Shown here: positions 6,236 to 6,423 of the stretch, piece after piece
How the letters are laid out: every line of letters starts with the position of its first letter
How positions within the stretch are numbered: the first letter of the stretch is position 1
DNA from: Bacteroidales bacterium
GTDB lineage: Bacteria > Bacteroidota > Bacteroidia > Bacteroidales > UBA932
DNA: 6,423 nt
Reading direction: 5' to 3'
Assembly: GCA_004552615.1 (NCBI GenBank)
Contig: SFNZ01000107.1
Location: 1-6,423, forward strand
Translations under genes and position numbers: made by a program
Notes under the pieces: generated by a model
Seen by the model: the letters and a program-made list of their open reading frames with translations, nothing else
Told to the model about the DNA's origin: nothing
Database searches by the model: none

Positions 6236-6423
6236 CTGTCATACGGAATCTGCACAAGATTCTTGAGGTCATCGGATGACTGGCCCTTGAAATTGGTGAA
6301 CTTCTTCTCCAAACGGGCAGTGATAGTGTTGTGGTCAGAGCCTATCAGCACGTCAGGTGAAGACACTTCACTGATTCTTGCAGAAGTGATGGCTTTGGTC
6401 CAGTCTCCCTTGAACTCGTCACT
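6142..6423 (-). CDS. C-terminal part of an unrecognised protein, 5' end outside window
   Basis: A minus-strand frame open from the right edge gives 93 residues and stops at 6142-6144. The part outside the lipoprotein gene (6236-6423) reads like genuine protein, with balanced composition and sensible codon use, for example FKGDWTKAI, SPDVLIGSDHNTITARLEKK and SSDDLKNLVQIPYDSYF. The last 30 or so residues lie antisense to the lipoprotein C-terminus and end in an unusual HHISPKGGCS tail, so either the genes overlap tail-to-tail by 94 bases or the native end was lost by rearrangement. No start codon needs to be chosen because the frame continues off the edge. I do not recognise the family. The opposite frame over 6236-6423 is also open but has no start and less protein-like content. 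Confidence 0.5.
   Translation of the reverse strand, partial: SDEFKGDWTKAITSARISEVSSPDVLIGSDHNTITARLEKKFTNFKGQSSDDLKNLVQIPYDSYFLTKREANPNISGSNLVPSHHISPKGGCS

Noticed and set aside
6246..6262. Perfect inverted repeat GAATCT-GCACA-AGATTC just after the lipoprotein stop, as a terminator
   Set aside because: The stem is short and AT-rich, no T-run follows on either strand, and it lies inside the likely coding part of the minus-strand frame.

Overview
The window looks like a chromosomal segment from a member of the Bacteroidota, most likely Bacteroidales. The signs are perfect TAnnTTTG-type -7 boxes upstream of two genes, starts without a clear Shine-Dalgarno sequence, and lipoprotein signal peptides, one of them followed by the acidic Cys-Ser-Glu-Asp surface-export signature. 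Genus cannot be told from this sequence.

Layout. Positions 1-873 (minus) hold the first 291 codons of a DUF262/GmrS-type ParB-fold protein that runs off the left edge. It is clearly AT-rich. After a 126-bp gap comes a minus-strand cluster, listed in transcription order: a 694-residue AAA+ ATPase (4563-2479) with three degenerate winged-helix-like repeats before its ATPase core; a 97-bp gap carrying a 9-10-bp-spaced repeat cluster; a WYL-domain regulator (2381-1491); and, overlapping it by ATGA, a compact DEDDh 3'-5' exonuclease (1494-1000). Divergent from the ATPase, positions 4706-6235 (plus) encode a 70-residue lipoprotein and a 430-residue lipoprotein with two Calx-beta-like sandwiches and a C-terminal beta-rich domain. 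At the right edge a minus-strand frame enters the window and overlaps the tail of the larger lipoprotein by 94 bases.

How they may work together. The WYL regulator and exonuclease are translationally coupled, and the repeats just upstream of the WYL gene look like an operator for autoregulation or ligand-responsive control. With the AAA+ ATPase upstream and the DUF262 gene downstream, this resembles an accessory nucleic-acid-processing or genome-defence locus. That reading rests on domain content and arrangement only. The DUF262 gene differs sharply in base composition from its neighbours and may be a separate, more recent arrival. The two lipoproteins form a separate envelope-associated transcription unit.
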